Of a stretch of 64,000 bases of DNA, positions 44,335 through 54,805 are shown piece by piece. Each line of letters starts with the position of its first letter. Positions within the stretch are counted from its first letter, which is position 1. The position numbers and the translations under genes were made by a program. The notes below the pieces were generated by a model. That model was not told the origin of the DNA. It was given only the letters and a program-made list of their open reading frames with translations, and did not search any database. The stretch is from Ramazzottius varieornatus (lineage: Eukaryota > Tardigrada > Eutardigrada > Parachela > Ramazzottiidae): NCBI GenBank assembly GCA_001949185.1, contig BDGG01000018.1, forward strand, positions 587,448 to 651,447. The letters are read 5' to 3'.

Positions 44335-44545
44335 GCTCATTCCACGTCACCCTGTGACGTCACAACATCACGTGACCAAGAAAACTGCAAGTTGTTACAC
44401 TAAAAAGCTCAGCTGTTTGTTCAATCACGTGACCCTGCGATGTCACGTCATCACATGACCGATGAAACTGCAAGTATGGACGCAAACTCGCACAATGATC
44501 AAAACACGTGACCCTGTGACGTCACATCATCACGTGATCACCGGA
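44335..44545. repeat. Tandem repeat of TGACGTCA / CACGTGA clusters
   Basis: Three diverged units of about 80 bases each contain ACCCTGTGACGTCACA (or GATGTCACG) followed by ATCACGTGAC, then ACTGCAAGT in two of them. The result is a run of palindromic CRE-like and E-box (CACGTG) motifs. Function unknown. Confidence 0.75.
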
Positions 44546-44569
44546 AAGCACTACTGTAAGGTTTCTGGT

Positions 44570-45020
44570 GGAGACTTGGGCCGCAGGTCAAAAAGGACAC
44601 TGCCTCTGCGCTGCAGAACTTCTGGGTTGCTGCGTGCTGTGCTGCGCTGCGCTGCAAGAATCTAGCCAAAGTTACGCTGTCGCATACCTGCACCGCAGCG
44701 TGAAGCGGACAGGAGATTTCCGCAGCGCATCTGCTGCATTCGGCCAAGACCTAAAGAACGGCGAATATCGGGCTTCGAACTCCAGGTCTGTTGCTAATTA
44801 TCACCACCACGGTTACCAACCTGACCACGAATTTTGAAGACTACGGTAAAATCGGGACAGTTTGCCTATGTGCAGCGCAGTTGCACTAGAGGGGAAAGTA
44901 TCGGCAGTGCAGCTGCCTAGCCTTCTGGCTCAAATGTGCAGCGCAGCGCAGCACGCAGCAACCCAGGTCTGCAGCGCAGAGGCAGCGTCCTTTTCGACCT
45001 GCGGCCCAGGTCTCTAGCCC
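44570..45020. repeat. Foldback element with GC-rich arms
   Basis: The left arm (44572-44652: TTGGGCCGCAGGTC, AAAAAGGAC, CTGCCTCTGCGCTGCAGA, GGGTTGCTGCGTGCTG, TGCGCTGCGCTGC) is mirrored by the right arm (44937-45018). The loop is about 285 bases. Confidence 0.85.
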
Positions 45021-46106
45021 TGATAATGCTATCCGTTTTATTTTAGTTAACCTTACGTTCGGCCAAAATAGATGGGGCTTTGCCCGGTAGAAAAACTCCC
45101 AATGTGTCGCGCTGTCTACCTCTTCATCGCACGCAGACGACGTTTGTGTTGCGGTCATAAATAGTTCGGTCGTCTGGCGGAAGACGAAAATAGGCAGGTT
45201 GTGAACTTCCACGACGGAACCAAACGCACGGTGCTCTAAACTTCCCGAAGCCTTATCCACCGTGTACACTGGCTAATGCCTCGGTACTCACGAAACGGAC
45301 CCCCCTTCGTTCCGTTTGTCACAATCGAACTCGCTATCCGAGCTCCGTAGATGCGAACTCCCAAACATACACCTTTCATCACCGTCCATACGGGTTACCA
45401 CCAGTGGACTGCGTAATGTGAGCCCGGGCAGCGACAGGCTAAGATTCCGGTCAATCAGACAATCAAAGTGCTTGCGTGACCAACTACTTTTTAACTTGGT
45501 GGGGTAATTACTGCAAGCTAGTTTAACATGGGTGGGCAGCTAAGCTGGCTCATCGTTCTGTTTGAAAACGCGTCCGTTTGCTTTCAACGGTCATGTTTTG
45601 AAGCTAAAAAGATTGCCGACGACCGGTCGAAATTTTGAGTCTTCGGGAAGTTTATAGCCCTGTCCAAGAGAGCATACAGAGCAAATGCTGCAGTAGGCCA
45701 CATGCGGTGTATGCTCGCTTCGGCGACTCGCCGCCAAACCGAGACAATAAATTCGACCATTATCCGAAAATTCCGTTGAATGGCTTAGAATAAGCACATT
45801 AAGTTGCCAGTCCCCGTTCACTCTCCGACTGTAGCTAACAAGCGGAACCGGAATCGTACGTGAAGATTTCGTTGTAGGTTAAGTTATCACGCACGCTAAA
45901 CTTTCCTGCAGCTAGGCTGAACAAGCAAATTGAGTTGCTTCCGATATTTTCTTCTCCGAAGCTTATTTTCCTTCGCGGATACGCTTGAACCATGGATAGA
46001 AAAACAACTTGTGTGCTTCTGATGTCCAAAGCTATGTCTTATGAGGAAACTGTTCTGATGCTGTCCCTACCGAAGGTGGAGAGGCCACTGAGGATACCGT
46101 TTGACT

Positions 46107-47012
46107 TAACGAGATAGATGATTCGGATGTATGGGAATGGTTTCGCTTCACACGAGAAAACATCCCTCGCTTGAAAGAAGGTTTCGGCATACCTGATGTT
46201 GTCAGTCTGGAGAACAAATCACTGTTTGATGGAGTTGAGATCCTCTGTATTCTCCTTGGACGACTTGCCTATCCCAGCCGATACACCACCCTCAAGCTAA
46301 TTTATCGGCGAAGCAAACCGGAGTTATCAATGGCTTTCAGCTGGATTGTAGGTCACGAGGAATCGAAGTTCGGGCATCTTCTCACATCCCTAGATTTGTG
46401 TTGGCTCAAAGCAGCAGACATCTCTCTCTTCTGCAAAGCAGTACGACGAAAGGGCGCACCGCTTCGCGCTGTGTGGGGTTTTATCGACGGAACTTTTCGT
46501 CCCTGTTGCCGACCGAAAGTCGATCAGAAAACCATTTACAGTGGCCACTACCGTCTGCATGGCTTGAAGTTCCAGTCCATGATGACGCCTAATGGATTGG
46601 TTGTTAACCTGGACGGGCCGTGGCCTGGCAGACGCCATGATTCAGGTAGCTGGCTCATGTTATGTTTAGCCGAAGTGGCGCAGGTCGTCAGTGCTACTAG
46701 CTGAAAGCGTGCGCCGCTTGGGAAAACGATCTTGCTCAGCTTGTTTGCCAATTTGAAAAAATTATGTTTCAGGGATGCTGGCTGAAAGCGGACTGCTGGA
46801 CCTTCTCAAGAACAAGATGGCTGAAGTCGGTGCAGTTTACCGTCTTTATGGAGATCCTGCATATCCCATCTCCGAATATCTAGAAGCTCGGTTTCGCGCA
46901 GGCGCTGCAGAGCTGTCCGAGGAAGAAACAGACTTTAACAAGGCCATGGCAGGAGTACGCATTGCTGTAGAATGGGGTTTCGGGGAAGTCATTCAGCAGT
47001 TCGCCTTTCTGG
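46107..47012 (+). CDS. Harbinger (HARBI1-like) transposase, probably incomplete
   Basis: Two exons, about 46107-46645 and 46773 onward, join in phase 1. The frame reads IDDSDVWEWFRFTRENIPRL (start not identified; a stop lies just upstream) and CILLGRLAYPSRYTTLKLIY. The DDE_4 core follows: GFIDGTFRPCCRP (first Asp), GLKFQSMMTPNGLVVNLDGP, GRRHDSG (second Asp), YRLYGDPAYPISEYL (YGDxAY block) and GVRIAVEWGFGEVIQQF (catalytic Glu region). The C-terminus after about 47010 overlaps the converging gene and is not family-like. The intron is occupied by a hairpin module. Confidence 0.8.
46665..46755. repeat. GTGGCGCAC hairpin module nested in the Harbinger intron
   Basis: CGAAGTGGCGCAG, a loop of about 30 bases, GCGTGCGCCGCTTGGG and GATCTTGCTCAGCTTGTTTG lie between the donor and acceptor of the transposase intron. 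Confidence 0.85.
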
Positions 47013-47013
47013 A

Positions 47014-48157
47014 TTATTCTAAGAATTTGTATAACGTTCTAAGTCTAAGAAGCGAGAGCACCTTGATTATTGACTTCACTATAAGGCAAGGAATGTCAAG
47101 ACGTTTGGTAAAGGTAGGAAAGTACGCAGGTATAAATTCACCTGTAGAGCTCATCTCGAAGCGATGCTCAATCTTCAGACCTTTCAACGCTTCCATCATG
47201 ACAGCAGCCATCAGTTCATCTCGCTTACGGTTAGATTCGTCCTTCTGCTTGTCAGCTTCCATTCGCTTGAGTTCCAGATCTTACTTCATTTTGTTTTCTT
47301 CGGCCAGACGAGACTCACGGCCACGCTCTACTTCCAGCTGTTCCTGCTTGAGCTGCAGCTCCTTCATCTTCACATCTGAAGAACCGTCCAAGAAAGTCCT
47401 GATCATGTGATTATAGCTAGTACGTTCACGCTTTGGTGTATTGGTGACTTTTTCGTCCGACTTCCCACCTAAAAGCAACACATTTCGTGTGCGCCACTTG
47501 ACCCGGGTCAAGTGCCGCACCTGGGATTCGATGCCTGTTGCAATCTCTCACCATTTCACCCAAATACCCATCTCAGTAATGGCAGCGAGATCTTACCTGA
47601 AACTCGAAAAACTTACCGTCCAGAGGATCAGGAGTCAGCTCACGAGCTCCATTGAAGCGACGTTTGCGCTTGCTGAAGGTGGTCGCGTCCATCATCTTCT
47701 TGTCTTTGCGCGACTGCTTCTCATCTTCCAGCACCTTCTTGACAGACTGCTTCTTTCGACGCTTCCCTTCATGCTCTTTGAGGTAGTTGACTAGCTCAAC
47801 CAACAGCTGCTCTTTTTCTGTGAAGGTCCCGGGATCTCCCGATTTCCACTCGTCAAGGCGATTCGATGCCTTGAACGTCTTGATCATTTCCGTCGACTTG
47901 TCTTTGGCAGAACGGGCAGTCTTCAGCTTCATCCCAGCTGATCTGAGCTTCTGGAATATATCATTCCACATCTCTGTATCGGTACCTGCGAAAACTTCCA
48001 CTGCGGTGCGATACTGACGAAGGAGGCGAACTTGGCTGTCCTCGTCCCATTGTAGTCGTGATAACTTGGCTGCAGCTCCTCCGCTTGTCACCGATGCTGG
48101 GGATCCCACTGCCAATGCAGCGTCGACAGAAAACTCTTCCTCGTCCTCCATGTTCAC
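47014..48157 (-). pseudogene. Harbinger second gene (MADF/Myb-like DNA-binding protein), disrupted
   Basis: Exon 1 (48157-47597) reads MNMEDEEEFSVDAALAVGS, then WDEDSQVRLLRQYRTAVEVF, MWNDIFQKLRSAGMKLKTAR and FTEKEQLLVELVNYLKEHEG, a MADF/trihelix-type DNA-binding region with a basic patch KRRKKQSVKK. Exon 2 (from 47468) reads SDEKVTNTPKRERTSYNHMI, a Glu/Lys/Gln-rich coiled coil, and EALKGLKIEHRFEMS. The obvious donor and acceptor differ by one in phase, and a TAA at 47281-47283 interrupts the coiled coil (ENKMK / DLELKRMEADKQ), so this copy is probably dead. The partner protein normally helps the transposase enter the nucleus and bind ends. Confidence 0.7.
47480..47525. repeat. Short core-only palindrome GTGCGCCACTTG / CAAGTGCCGCAC
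   Basis: GTGCGCCACTTGACCCGGGT and CAAGTGCCGCAC abut around ACCCGGGT with almost no loop, in the intron of the Harbinger second gene. Confidence 0.75.
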
Positions 48158-48465
48158 TTTCCTTCCCCTAAGGAAGACCTGTGACGCTGTACAAGAAATA
48201 ATACTACAACAAAGAGCAGGAACGTCAAATGATCACCATAAAATGAATTTATGGCGAAATCAAAAATCGATTTTCGAGCCACAACCTTGAATAGTTGGGC
48301 AACCATCATGCTTCCCAATGCTATCTAACCGGAATTCCGACTCCCCTTATTTTCGGAAAATAAGGGGAGCTCCGGGAAGCAAATTGTAGTTACACGTCAC
48401 AAAAGGGGCGGAGCAAGCCTTAGCTACAGTGGGAACGTGAGCGGGGACTGGCAACTTAATGTGCT

Positions 48466-49059
48466 TAATGTTGTTAAAAGAATCGTCCATCCATGTGGTT
48501 CGTCGACTAGGCCGTTAAAATTACGAGGTAGACGACATAATTCGGGCATAGCGGTTTTCGCACCATAATTCGGGCATGTATTTTCTCCGCTCCTGTAGCG
48601 AGTAGTCACCTGTTTCTTGCTTCCGGAGGTAGATCAATCTCTCTTTCCAGAGTATTGATAGGTCTGGGAACAACAAAACATCGAAGCTCAGAGGAATTTG
48701 TCTTGGCATGAAGATGGGTCTGTGCAATGTTGAACAGCTTAAAGTTGTATCAACCCACGTACGATGAGGAATCAATCAAGTGTCGATTACAATGATCAAA
48801 CGTTTTGCGTTGCCCGAATTATAGTGCGAAAATCGATATGCCCGAAATATGTCCTGTACCTCGTACAAGCAACAACTGTTTTTGGATTTGCGGTTCATGT
48901 CGCCCATAGGAAGCTAGCCTGAGAGAAGCACTCGTACCGCCAAACCGGACAATGAGTGGACACGTACTAAATTCACAGGTACCCGGATCGGTACCTGCTC
49001 AAAATATCGTTTGACCACAATGCCGGATCATGAATATCGCGTGACCAAAATGCTAACTG
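48466..49059. other. Gene-free stretch with foldback element
   Basis: Besides the foldback 48520-48867 and a repeat shared with 5130-5192 (at about 48984-49050) nothing was recognised. Confidence 0.45.
48520..48867. repeat. MITE-like element with about 55-base inverted termini
   Basis: ACGAGGTAGACGACATAATT, CGGGCATAGCGGTTTTCGCA and CCATAATTCGGGCA at the left mirror TGCCCGAATTATAGTGCGAA, AATCGATATGCCCG and ATGTCCTGTACCTCGT at the right. The interior is about 235 bases and non-coding. Confidence 0.85.
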
Positions 49060-49805
49060 ACTTTATATTAGCCAGTCATGTGGCTGACTGATGTATATCG
49101 TTTGCTCGCATTCCTGTTGATGCAGAAAAACGATGTTCCGGTATAGTACATAGGGGGCGCAAAAAGTGTTAAAGCTGATTTTATTACAAATTGCTGGTTC
49201 GCCTGAACTTCACAACCTTTAAAAGTAAGCATCACTCTATGCAGAAATTCCGCTGTAACAAATGCGCTGTGTGACTTGGCCTTATCGTGGTAAGGCAATT
49301 CCCCCCGAATTCCGGCTTTCGGACGGCTGTTTCTCAGGATCTCACACAGAGGTTTCGAACAGTTTTCGATGTACAACGCGGCATTCATCGACGGTTTACG
49401 AGGTAGCTTTGTTTTGAAAATAACTCCGTTCTGATCCAGGAAAAACTCATACATATGCTTCTTGTCAAGTTCTTGATTCTCCTCGGTCGCCGTAGTACCG
49501 TGGGTGCGCCACTTCCTTACTCGATCCATTCCTTGTTCTGCTCCTTCCATTTTGGGTCGTAATAATAGAGGATTTGTCGCCAGTCACTACATCGTACTTT
49601 CCGTTTGACTCTAGAGTAGGAAGCATCTGCTCACAACAACCTACTCTCTGCTGACGTTGGTCCGCCGTCAGTCCATGAGGCACCTACCGAGCACAAATTT
49701 TATGCAAATTCAGATCATCGTGTAATATCTGTTCAACAGTTCCCACTGATATCCCCAGTTCCTTCGCTAGATTCTCGACCGTGATGGGCACGTTCTAAAC
49801 CCTGG
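49060..49805 (-). pseudogene. Mariner-like transposase relic
   Basis: Minus-strand fragments in family order: ITVENLAKELGISVGTVEQI, LHDDLNLHKICAR (helix-turn-helix), a TAG, then VPHGLTADQRQQRV, NGKYDVVTGDKSSI, YYYDPKWKEQNKEW (the WIYYYDP block) and, in other frames, SMNAALYIENC and a HDKAKSH-like block in place of HDNARPH. Frameshifts and stops throughout. The catalytic Asp residues are only partly kept. Confidence 0.8.
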
Positions 49806-49844
49806 GCCTGGTACTTGTACTTGGAACTTGTAACTGTAATTCGT

Positions 49845-49978
49845 AAGGGAGCGTTCAAGTATTACGTAAGATACGATCAAAGGCGCCGAATGGACCCCCC
49901 TATCAAAGTTAAGCAATGAATGGGGCTTTGGTCCATTCGGTCGTCGAATCTTACGTAATACTTGAAAAGTCCCTGATG
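49845..49978. repeat. MITE with GTTCAAGTATTACGTAAG termini
   Basis: AGGGAGCGTTCAAGTATTAC and GTAAGATACGA at the left mirror TCGAATCTTACGTAATACTT and GAAAAGTCCCT at the right. The inner GGCGCCGAATGGAC and GGTCCATTCGGTCG also pair. This terminus type is seen in MITEs of many animals. Confidence 0.85.
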
Positions 49979-50084
49979 CAACTTGTATCTGCATTTTGTA
50001 CTTGTAACTTGTAAAGGTAAAATGAAATTCTGTGAAAAATGGGTGGTAAACCAAACATTTGGGACGCCAGCAGATAAAATTTAC

Positions 50085-50280
50085 AAGATCAATGTACTAA
50101 GTGGGACACGTTGCCCGCCGATACCGATGAAAAAGAGCGCCACTTGAGATAACAGTCGCGCACGCTATGTTTGCCGGTCTCCTGTTCCAGAAACAGGTCG
50201 ACCAACTCGCATAGTATTTCGTACATGAGCTCTTCTATCAGTAATAAAAGGAATTGCCGCAGCGGCCTGGCTTCCATTCT
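50085..50280 (-). repeat. Inverted segmental duplication, left arm, with hairpin module
   Basis: Mirrors 50765-50960. The arms share AAGTGGCGC, TTTTTCATCGGTATCGGC, CGTGCACGACTGTTATCTCA-like sequence, AGACCGGCAAGCATAGCGTG and the flanking GAAACxGxAGACCGG. Conceptual translations of both arms share a stretch ETGKHSVRDCYLKWRSFSSV, showing the copies are close. Confidence 0.8.
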
Positions 50281-50449
50281 GACAATGCAAGTATGTTCAT
50301 CCGCCGCATTCGAAGCTGCAACGCCAGCACAAAGCTACATCAAAATTCCTTCACAGTCTTGCCGAAAAACCTTGACTGTTCATGGAATAGATAATATACG
50401 AATTTAATTGACGCCGAACAGATGGTTTTCGGTACAATCAGTTTTGGCG

Positions 50450-50510
50450 CCAACCGCCAACTGCCAACCGCCAACTGCCAACCGCCAACTGCCAACCGCC
50501 AACTGCCAAC
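50450..50510. repeat. 14-base minisatellite
   Basis: About four copies of CAACCGCCAACTGC in direct tandem. Confidence 0.95.
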
Positions 50511-50764
50511 GAGCATACTGTCGGCATGATGACAGTGCCTTCGAGGTATTTTTCTCAAACACGCATTGGTTTCTTGGTTTCTTGGTTTCTTGCGCTATTC
50601 AGAGAGCAACTTCGAGGCAGTCTACCAAAAACTGATCTTTTTAGGGTTAGTTTTTGAAAACAGCTGAGCGAGGCTCACTGCGCGGCGATGTGCTTATCAC
50701 TGATGAAAATGATGTTGTTGTCTTACAGAAAAATCTGACGACAGATGTGTCTGAGATATTCCAC

Positions 50765-50960
50765 TCTTAGAACATTTCAGTGCCTTTGGGAATTTTGTTC
50801 ATCGTTGATCATAGAAATTATGACAAGTATGTACACAACGTTACAGGCGTTGTTCCTGAAACGGAAGACCGGCAAGCATAGCGTGCACGACTGTTATCTC
50901 AAGTGGCGCAGTTTTTCATCGGTATCGGCTGGCAACGTGCGCCACTTAGTACAATAGGAC
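50765..50960 (+). repeat. Inverted segmental duplication, right arm, with hairpin module
   Basis: Partner of 50085-50280. The embedded module reads CAAGTGGCGCAG, a loop of about 30 bases and AACGTGCGCCACTTAG. Here the duplicated unit extends about 100 bases beyond the module, unlike other loci. Confidence 0.8.
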
Positions 50961-51897
50961 AAGCGGTCGCGACAGGCCTCAGCTCATCTCACTTGACATT
51001 AACTAAAATTCCGTTAGGTATAAGTTCCGTTAGAGTGCTCAATACGTACTCGTGTACCAAGCTGGAACAAAAGATCGAGAAAACATTGCGATTTGTTCTA
51101 ATCAGTTGCCGCATTTATAAAACAGTTTCGTCACGTGTACTTCGACTTTCAGCTGGCGCACCAAATAATAATTTGCCAGGCTAGGCATTAGGACTATGAT
51201 TTTTTGATACACAATCTCGCAAAAAACACAATGACCGAAGTAGCCAATGTGTCTTACGGCATGTCACCGAAGGAAACGGATGTAACGAGATATATGGAAT
51301 GGCCGTTTTAAGTTTCACGAAATGTCCTTCGGGTCGCCAGAAAGCTGGGTTGGGCAAGCAGAAAATAGAAATCAAGGCATACTTTCAATAACCAATATTA
51401 TTAAAACGGAGCAAAACCGAAAATGCTGGTGTCGTTATGCTGAACTTGGTTTGGGTTTCAGAAATATTTAGCCCTCGAGGGCGGACCGTAAGAGTTGCGA
51501 AAAAATTTCTACTTTTTGGACGACCTCTGTATGACTCGAAAGAATTTGTGTGAAAATCAAACAAAATGAAATTTTTCTAATGGCTTCAACTTCGCACCCT
51601 AAAGGACCTCGTAAGTCCAGTTTGTTCAGAGCGAGACCACGTGCGCTATCTAGTCTGAAATAACCATAAGTGTCAATATTTGTACTGCCATTCTGCTTTG
51701 CTTCCCGTTTTCGTTTTTCCACATCATCAACAAGCTGCGAGCGAACCGAAGCGAACGGCTTGTAACACACATAAAGTGCTGGTTTTCTTTTCAGTCCCGT
51801 CCCGTTCAAGACCATTGCCTACCGAAGATGCCGATTTGAGTTATTCGGCTATTATACCAGTCTCTTCAATAACCCGTCTCAGTACAGAGATAGTTTG
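50961..51897. other. Gene-free stretch
   Basis: No exon, RNA or repeat could be supported. Confidence 0.35.
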
Positions 51898-52298
51898 ATG
51901 AACCCTTTTCCGTCATCCCACTGCTCGTGGGTTCGTCCACCCATGAGAGTTCTGGATCTGACCGAAACGAAGGAAGCGCTGGAACAAGCCGTCGCAAACT
52001 CCATCATCCAGTCCTTGCCGCCCCTTCCGAGCTCCATATGGGACACTTTACGTGACAAAGTACGCGAGCTCTCCACGGTGTCGCAGATGAGATGGAAAGC
52101 AGAGTTGATAAGGTACTGTACGGGTTCACTGCCTCCTACCACGTGCTATAACGTTGATTTTTCTGCAGGAAGGAAAAAAGATTCTCCACGGCGCAGGCGG
52201 ACGATATTAGCCTGGAAGACGTTGAGTGGAGTCAGTTGGGATGCCTGACCCTGCTGTTCTTCTTGTGTTTCGATGACGTACGAATTGTCGCGAACTGA
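51898..52298 (+). CDS. Small unrecognised two-exon gene, 114 aa
   Basis: Exon 1 (51898-52112) and exon 2 (52169-52298) join in phase 2 across a 56-base intron with a TTTTTCTGCAG acceptor. The product reads RVLDLTETKEALEQAVANSI, LPPLPSSIWDTLRDKVRELS, VSQMRWKAELIRRKEKRFST, DDISLEDVEWSQLGCLTLLF and FLCFDDVRIVAN, then TGA. The middle is predicted helical; the end has a short hydrophobic stretch. No family is recognised. The first residues (MNPFPSSHCSW) may be untranslated if an upstream exon exists. Confidence 0.5.
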
Positions 52299-52394
52299 TA
52301 ACATAACAGTTAAGCCAAAGCTGTTTTTCCGCTAGCTTTTCGCGGGCCATGCAATGGTTAGCAATCTTAAACATCACTAATATTTCGGAAAGAA

Positions 52395-52565
52395 TAAAAG
52401 CATCAAAACTGATCGATCATCATTTTTGAAGCGACACTTTTCGGTCGCATGTGCGTCACGTGAAGACTACCGGGTCGACGATAAAAACGATTGGCGCCAG
52501 TCCCGATCGCAGTGGATGGACGTCTAGTAGACCGGGGCCGGAGATGATGCAAAGCCTGAATTCGA
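52395..52565. repeat. Dispersed repeat, copy B
   Basis: Collinear with 40550-40740; see that entry. Confidence 0.6.
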
Positions 52566-52634
52566 AAACACCCTTTTAAAATACAAGGAAGTTTTCTTCA
52601 TGCGGGAAGGAATGATAGATTGTCAGCCTAGGTC

Positions 52635-52796
52635 TGTACACGCGCCTGTGAGCATGGACAAAACTGTGGACCACGGAGCGAAAGCGGCACGGGACAGCTG
52701 AAGTCGACCAATCAATTAAATCAATCGCCACAGCGCCGCTCTCGCTCGGTGGCCTACAGTTTTGTCCAGGCCACAATTAGGCCAAGCGCGTGTACA
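52635..52796. repeat. Foldback repeat with TGTACACGCGC termini
   Basis: TGTACACGCGCCTGTG, GGACAAAACTGTGGACCACG and GAGCGAAAGCGGC are mirrored by GCCGCTCTCGCTC, GGTGGCCTACAGTTTTGTCC and GCGCGTGTACA. Confidence 0.85.
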
Positions 52797-52810
52797 TACC
52801 CATTACGGCG

Positions 52811-53097
52811 GTGATGTTCATAACGTGACCAATCAAGGGATCAAAATTTGCTGNNNNNNNNNNNNNNNNNNNNNNNNNNNNNNNNNNNNNNNNNNNNNNN
52901 NNNAAGATACCTCTCCAAATGTGTGTTTTAACTTGTATTTCAGACAAGACGGTCGGAACAAGCTCGAAGTACAGAGGAACACCTGCTGAATGCCAAACAG
53001 CTGATTGCACCGGAAACGGCAATCAAGGCTTTTGATTGCACCGCCCTGTGTTGACGTCAGCAAATTTTGATCGCTTGATTGGTCATGTTACGAACAT
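52811..53097. repeat. Inverted arms flanking a 50-base sequence gap
   Basis: ATGTTCATAACGTGACCAAT, CAAGGGATCAAAATTTGCTG (before the gap) mirrors CAGCAAATTTTGATCGCTTG and ATTGGTCATGTTACGAACAT (53056-53097). The N run covers 52854-52903, probably where the palindrome could not be assembled. Confidence 0.85.
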
Positions 53098-53664
53098 TTA
53101 CTGTCGCAATGGGCCAATGGTACCACCGCAAGTTGAGATTTGGTATGCCAATTCTTCAGTTCGTGCTTGCGGCTCTCGATATCTTTTTCGACCCTGACAT
53201 AACTGTTCACGGTAGCAATAAGGGAGAGACTGATCTTCCTATTCTAGCTTGTCGTTACTCTTCTCCGGCTTATCTGTCTCCTCGTTTAACGTGGTTCGTA
53301 AAACGACCGTCGTACCGTCAAGGTGGGCGTTTTTGTTTCGATCTGGGCCGAATTCGCACTTGCCATTTTGACAAACCTTCCTATAATGAAAAACCATAAC
53401 TGCTACATTCATCTGCAAAATAAATGTCACAGTAATCGGAAACTTATGCAGTTAGCTCAACCCACCGAAATTTCGAGGTTCTTGTGGGTGATCACATTCG
53501 ACTGTTTCTTGACCTTCTCGAAGGCTTATGCGTGACTTTGTGGTTCTTCCGTGGCCATCTTGCACTGTCTCAAGTGTAGAGAAGTCCACCTAAAACATTT
53601 TATTGTTGAAAAAAGGCTAAAAAGACAATCAGTCGGATGGCGTATTCGGACAACGCCGGCTTAC

Positions 53665-54036
53665 CTTCGTCAGAAGCTCAAAGGGTTGCTCCATGTGATT
53701 TCGTATAGCTTCCATCGCCTTCATGTTGGCTCCTCGATTCAAGATACTGTAGCTTTTAAGCGCATACTTTCTGTTGAGATGATCAAATGCTAGAAGAAAA
53801 CCGAACAATTTTCACGAAGAACTAGAAGAATACGTACAAGGAGAATACAAACAAATAGCTCGGCAAGACGAATTTATAGACCGTCACGTACCCGGAACCA
53901 AAGCATCATTTTCTTGCTCGTGATCACACCTCCGTGATCAGGCCGTGGGTCTCTAAGGTTGTCTAAGATCTTTCGCTCGAACTCCTCTTTTAGTTCACGG
54001 ATATGATCGAGGTACATCTCGGCATCACGCACTGTA
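53665..54036 (-). CDS. Unrecognised minus-strand gene, two internal exons
   Basis: Exon 54036-53888 reads TVRDAEMYLDHIRELKEEFE, KILDNLRDPRPDHGGVITSK and KMMLWFRV. Exon 53789-53665 reads FDHLNRKYALKSYSILNRGA and MKAMEAIRNHMEQPFELLTK. They join in phase 1 if the GTGACG donor is used. Both ends have splice signals, so these are internal exons of a larger gene whose other exons were not found. The helical, charged character suggests a cytoskeletal or ciliary protein, but that is only an impression. Confidence 0.5.
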
Positions 54037-54099
54037 CTGTGTAATGAAAGAAGAGGTTTATAAGTTGCCTATAATTCAGGCCTACAAGCTCGACCTGAC

Positions 54100-54180
54100 C
54101 ATTTAAGTGGCATACGCTCTCATCCAGTAACAGCACTTGAGAAAACAATCTTGTCGAGTTTGTTTGTCGAGCTCCGAATG
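54100..54180. repeat. GTGGCGCAC hairpin module, decayed
   Basis: TTTAAGTGGCATACGCTC, a shortened right core CAGCACTTGAGAAAAC, then the well-kept outer arm AATCTTGTCGAGTTTGTTTG and CGAGCTCC. Confidence 0.75.
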
Positions 54181-54669
54181 TTATGGCTGAAGCCATACAT
54201 AACAACTGAAGTTCGTCATCGGTAAGATTTTATTTTTTGTCGACGAATCCCGCGAATCGAGCTGAAAAGGGCAGCTAGAAACCTTTGGGCTTTCTGGTGG
54301 TGAAACGAACAGGGAGTCCATCTTTGCAAGAGAAACTTAGTGCTTGCAACTTCACTTCCGGTTCCTTGATATTTACTGCAACTGGAAATGCGTACCAGAT
54401 CACAACGACTAACACACCATTCCGCCGAAAGAAAACACAGACTTGATCGGGGGGTGAGGGGTGATCGGATGAGGATGTAATGCAGGTCTTACAGAGAAAG
54501 ACAGGACAGGCGGTACCGGGACGTGGTGGCAGAGCCGCAGTAGTCTCACGCGGAACTTTGCTATGAGAATGCCGAGATCTCTTTTTCTCCAGGCCCGAAT
54601 ACATAAATCATGCGATAAGGGCCTAATGCGCTTCGTCTACACAGGCAGGTCTGCTAAAACACTTCCTCT

Positions 54670-54805
54670 TTTCCAAAATTTGGGAACTCAGCGAACGAAC
54701 TCGACAAAATTGCTTTCCCAACTAGCGCACATTGTTAGTGTTTCTGGCTGAAAGCGTGCGCCACTTTGAAAACGATATGTCGGGTTCGTTTGCCGAGATT
54801 CCATT
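54670..54805. repeat. GTGGCGCAC hairpin module, full length
   Basis: GGGAACTCAGCGAACGAACT, CGACAAAATTGCTTTCCCAA, CTAGCGCAC, a loop of about 30 bases, GCGTGCGCCACTTTG, and GTCGGGTTCGTTTGCCGAG. Both outer arms are readable. Confidence 0.85.

Larger units (their letters stand above)
45790..48465. mobile_element. PIF/Harbinger DNA transposon
   Basis: Terminal inverted repeats of about 45 bases: left TAAGCACATTAAGTTGCCAG then TCCCCG (45790-45838), mirrored at right by CGGGGACTGGCAACTTAATG (48418-48465). The element encloses two convergent genes, a DDE_Tnp_4 transposase (+) and a MADF/Myb-like protein (-), the usual Harbinger arrangement. A TAA/TTA trinucleotide lies at each border. A perfect hairpin CTCCCCTTATTTTC/GAAAATAAGGGGAG lies just inside the right end (48343-48371). 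Confidence 0.85.
52299..53664. other. Repeat-rich stretch with an assembly gap
   Basis: Holds copy B of the dispersed repeat (52395-52565), a foldback (52635-52796) and the gap region. A possible further exon of the minus-strand gene near 53460-53580 was not resolved. Confidence 0.4.

Noticed and set aside
49500-49515. GTGCGCCACTT inside the mariner relic
   Set aside because: No inverted partner or outer arm nearby; probably a chance match or a last trace of a module.
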